64,000 nucleotides of DNA, taken from assembly GCA_963931925.1 (NCBI GenBank), contig OZ007579.1:35976466-36040465 (forward strand). Direction: 5' to 3'. Below, piece by piece: positions 63,705-64,000 of this stretch; within the stretch, counting starts at the first letter, position 1; every line of letters begins with the position of its first letter. Under the pieces are notes generated by a model. The model made no database searches. It was not told the origin of the DNA and saw only the letters and a list, made by a program, of their open reading frames with translations. The position numbers and the translations under genes were made by a program. This DNA is from Onchidella celtica (taxonomy: Eukaryota; Mollusca; Gastropoda; Systellommatophora; Onchidiidae).

Positions 63705-64000
63705 CTGAATGTGCAAGGATAAAAGTGAGAATATAACCAAAAAGCATACCTAAATAATGTTTCACTTATTATTTTATTTAAGTTCATACATATTCTGCCT
63801 ACCTTTGCAAAAGTAAAGAAATTATTTGGTGAAATGCACTTATAATTGGTGATTTTACTAAGCCCAGTGGTCGGAGATGTGAGTTTAAGTTAGAAATTAT
63901 TATGTCAGTTTGATAACAGTTGCATTCCACTCTGCACTGTTCACTGACCCAAAGCCAGACCATCACCTGGTTTTAAATCATGAGATGAATAAATACCCTT
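63705..64000. other. NUP42 intron sequence at window edge
   Basis: No coding match to the expected N-terminal CCCH zinc finger on the - strand. Intron by position. Confidence 0.6.

Overview
The window looks like nuclear DNA of an animal, most likely a lophotrochozoan and probably a mollusc. It is AT-rich. Coding exons are short (41-385 bp, apart from one of 940 bp) with GT-AG introns. Introns and spacers are packed with transposon remnants, short elements with terminal inverted repeats, tRNA-derived SINEs and minisatellites. The species is inferred only from this style and from the transposon families; no sequence here names it.

Two cellular genes were reconstructed by joining exons, and they converge. 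On the + strand, 24 exons from 545 to 38079 encode 1,095 residues of a Slo2/KCNT potassium channel: S3 and S4, S5, the TVGYGD pore, S6, RCK1, RCK2 and the C-terminus, with a stop at 38077-38079. The exons for the N-terminus, S1 and S2 lie before the window. On the - strand, six exons from 63704 down to 55692 encode about 477 residues of the nucleoporin NUP42. The exon with its N-terminal zinc finger lies beyond base 63704. All internal exon phases agree in both models.

The KCNT introns hold a nearly full-length L1/Tx1-like LINE (6781-11915, 17-bp target duplication), a 5'-truncated RTE-like LINE on the - strand (17788-19954, 11-bp duplication), a pogo/Tigger-like DNA element (31403-32710) and many MITEs. 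Downstream of KCNT, a young Ty3/gypsy element of the CsRn1 type (40124-44427) sits on the - strand. It has two 189-bp LTRs differing at two bases, a tRNA-Trp-type primer site, a GGGAAAC -1 frameshift heptamer between gag and pol, and a GCAT duplication. From 44428 to 55691 I see no cellular gene, only dispersed repeats.

The most unusual structure is in the 399-bp KCNT intron 25635-26033. It is largely a ~43-bp tandem array in which nearly every unit carries a 3' splice-site-like tract, and the real acceptor is the last unit in phase. Every decoy AG would lead to an early stop codon. Other notable points are a perfect 15-copy 32-bp minisatellite that grew inside a dispersed repeat (a single-copy relative lies 5 kb away), nested MITEs that give empty-site evidence for TTAA insertion, and a NUP42 whose FG repeats are mostly of the LFG/GLFG kind.
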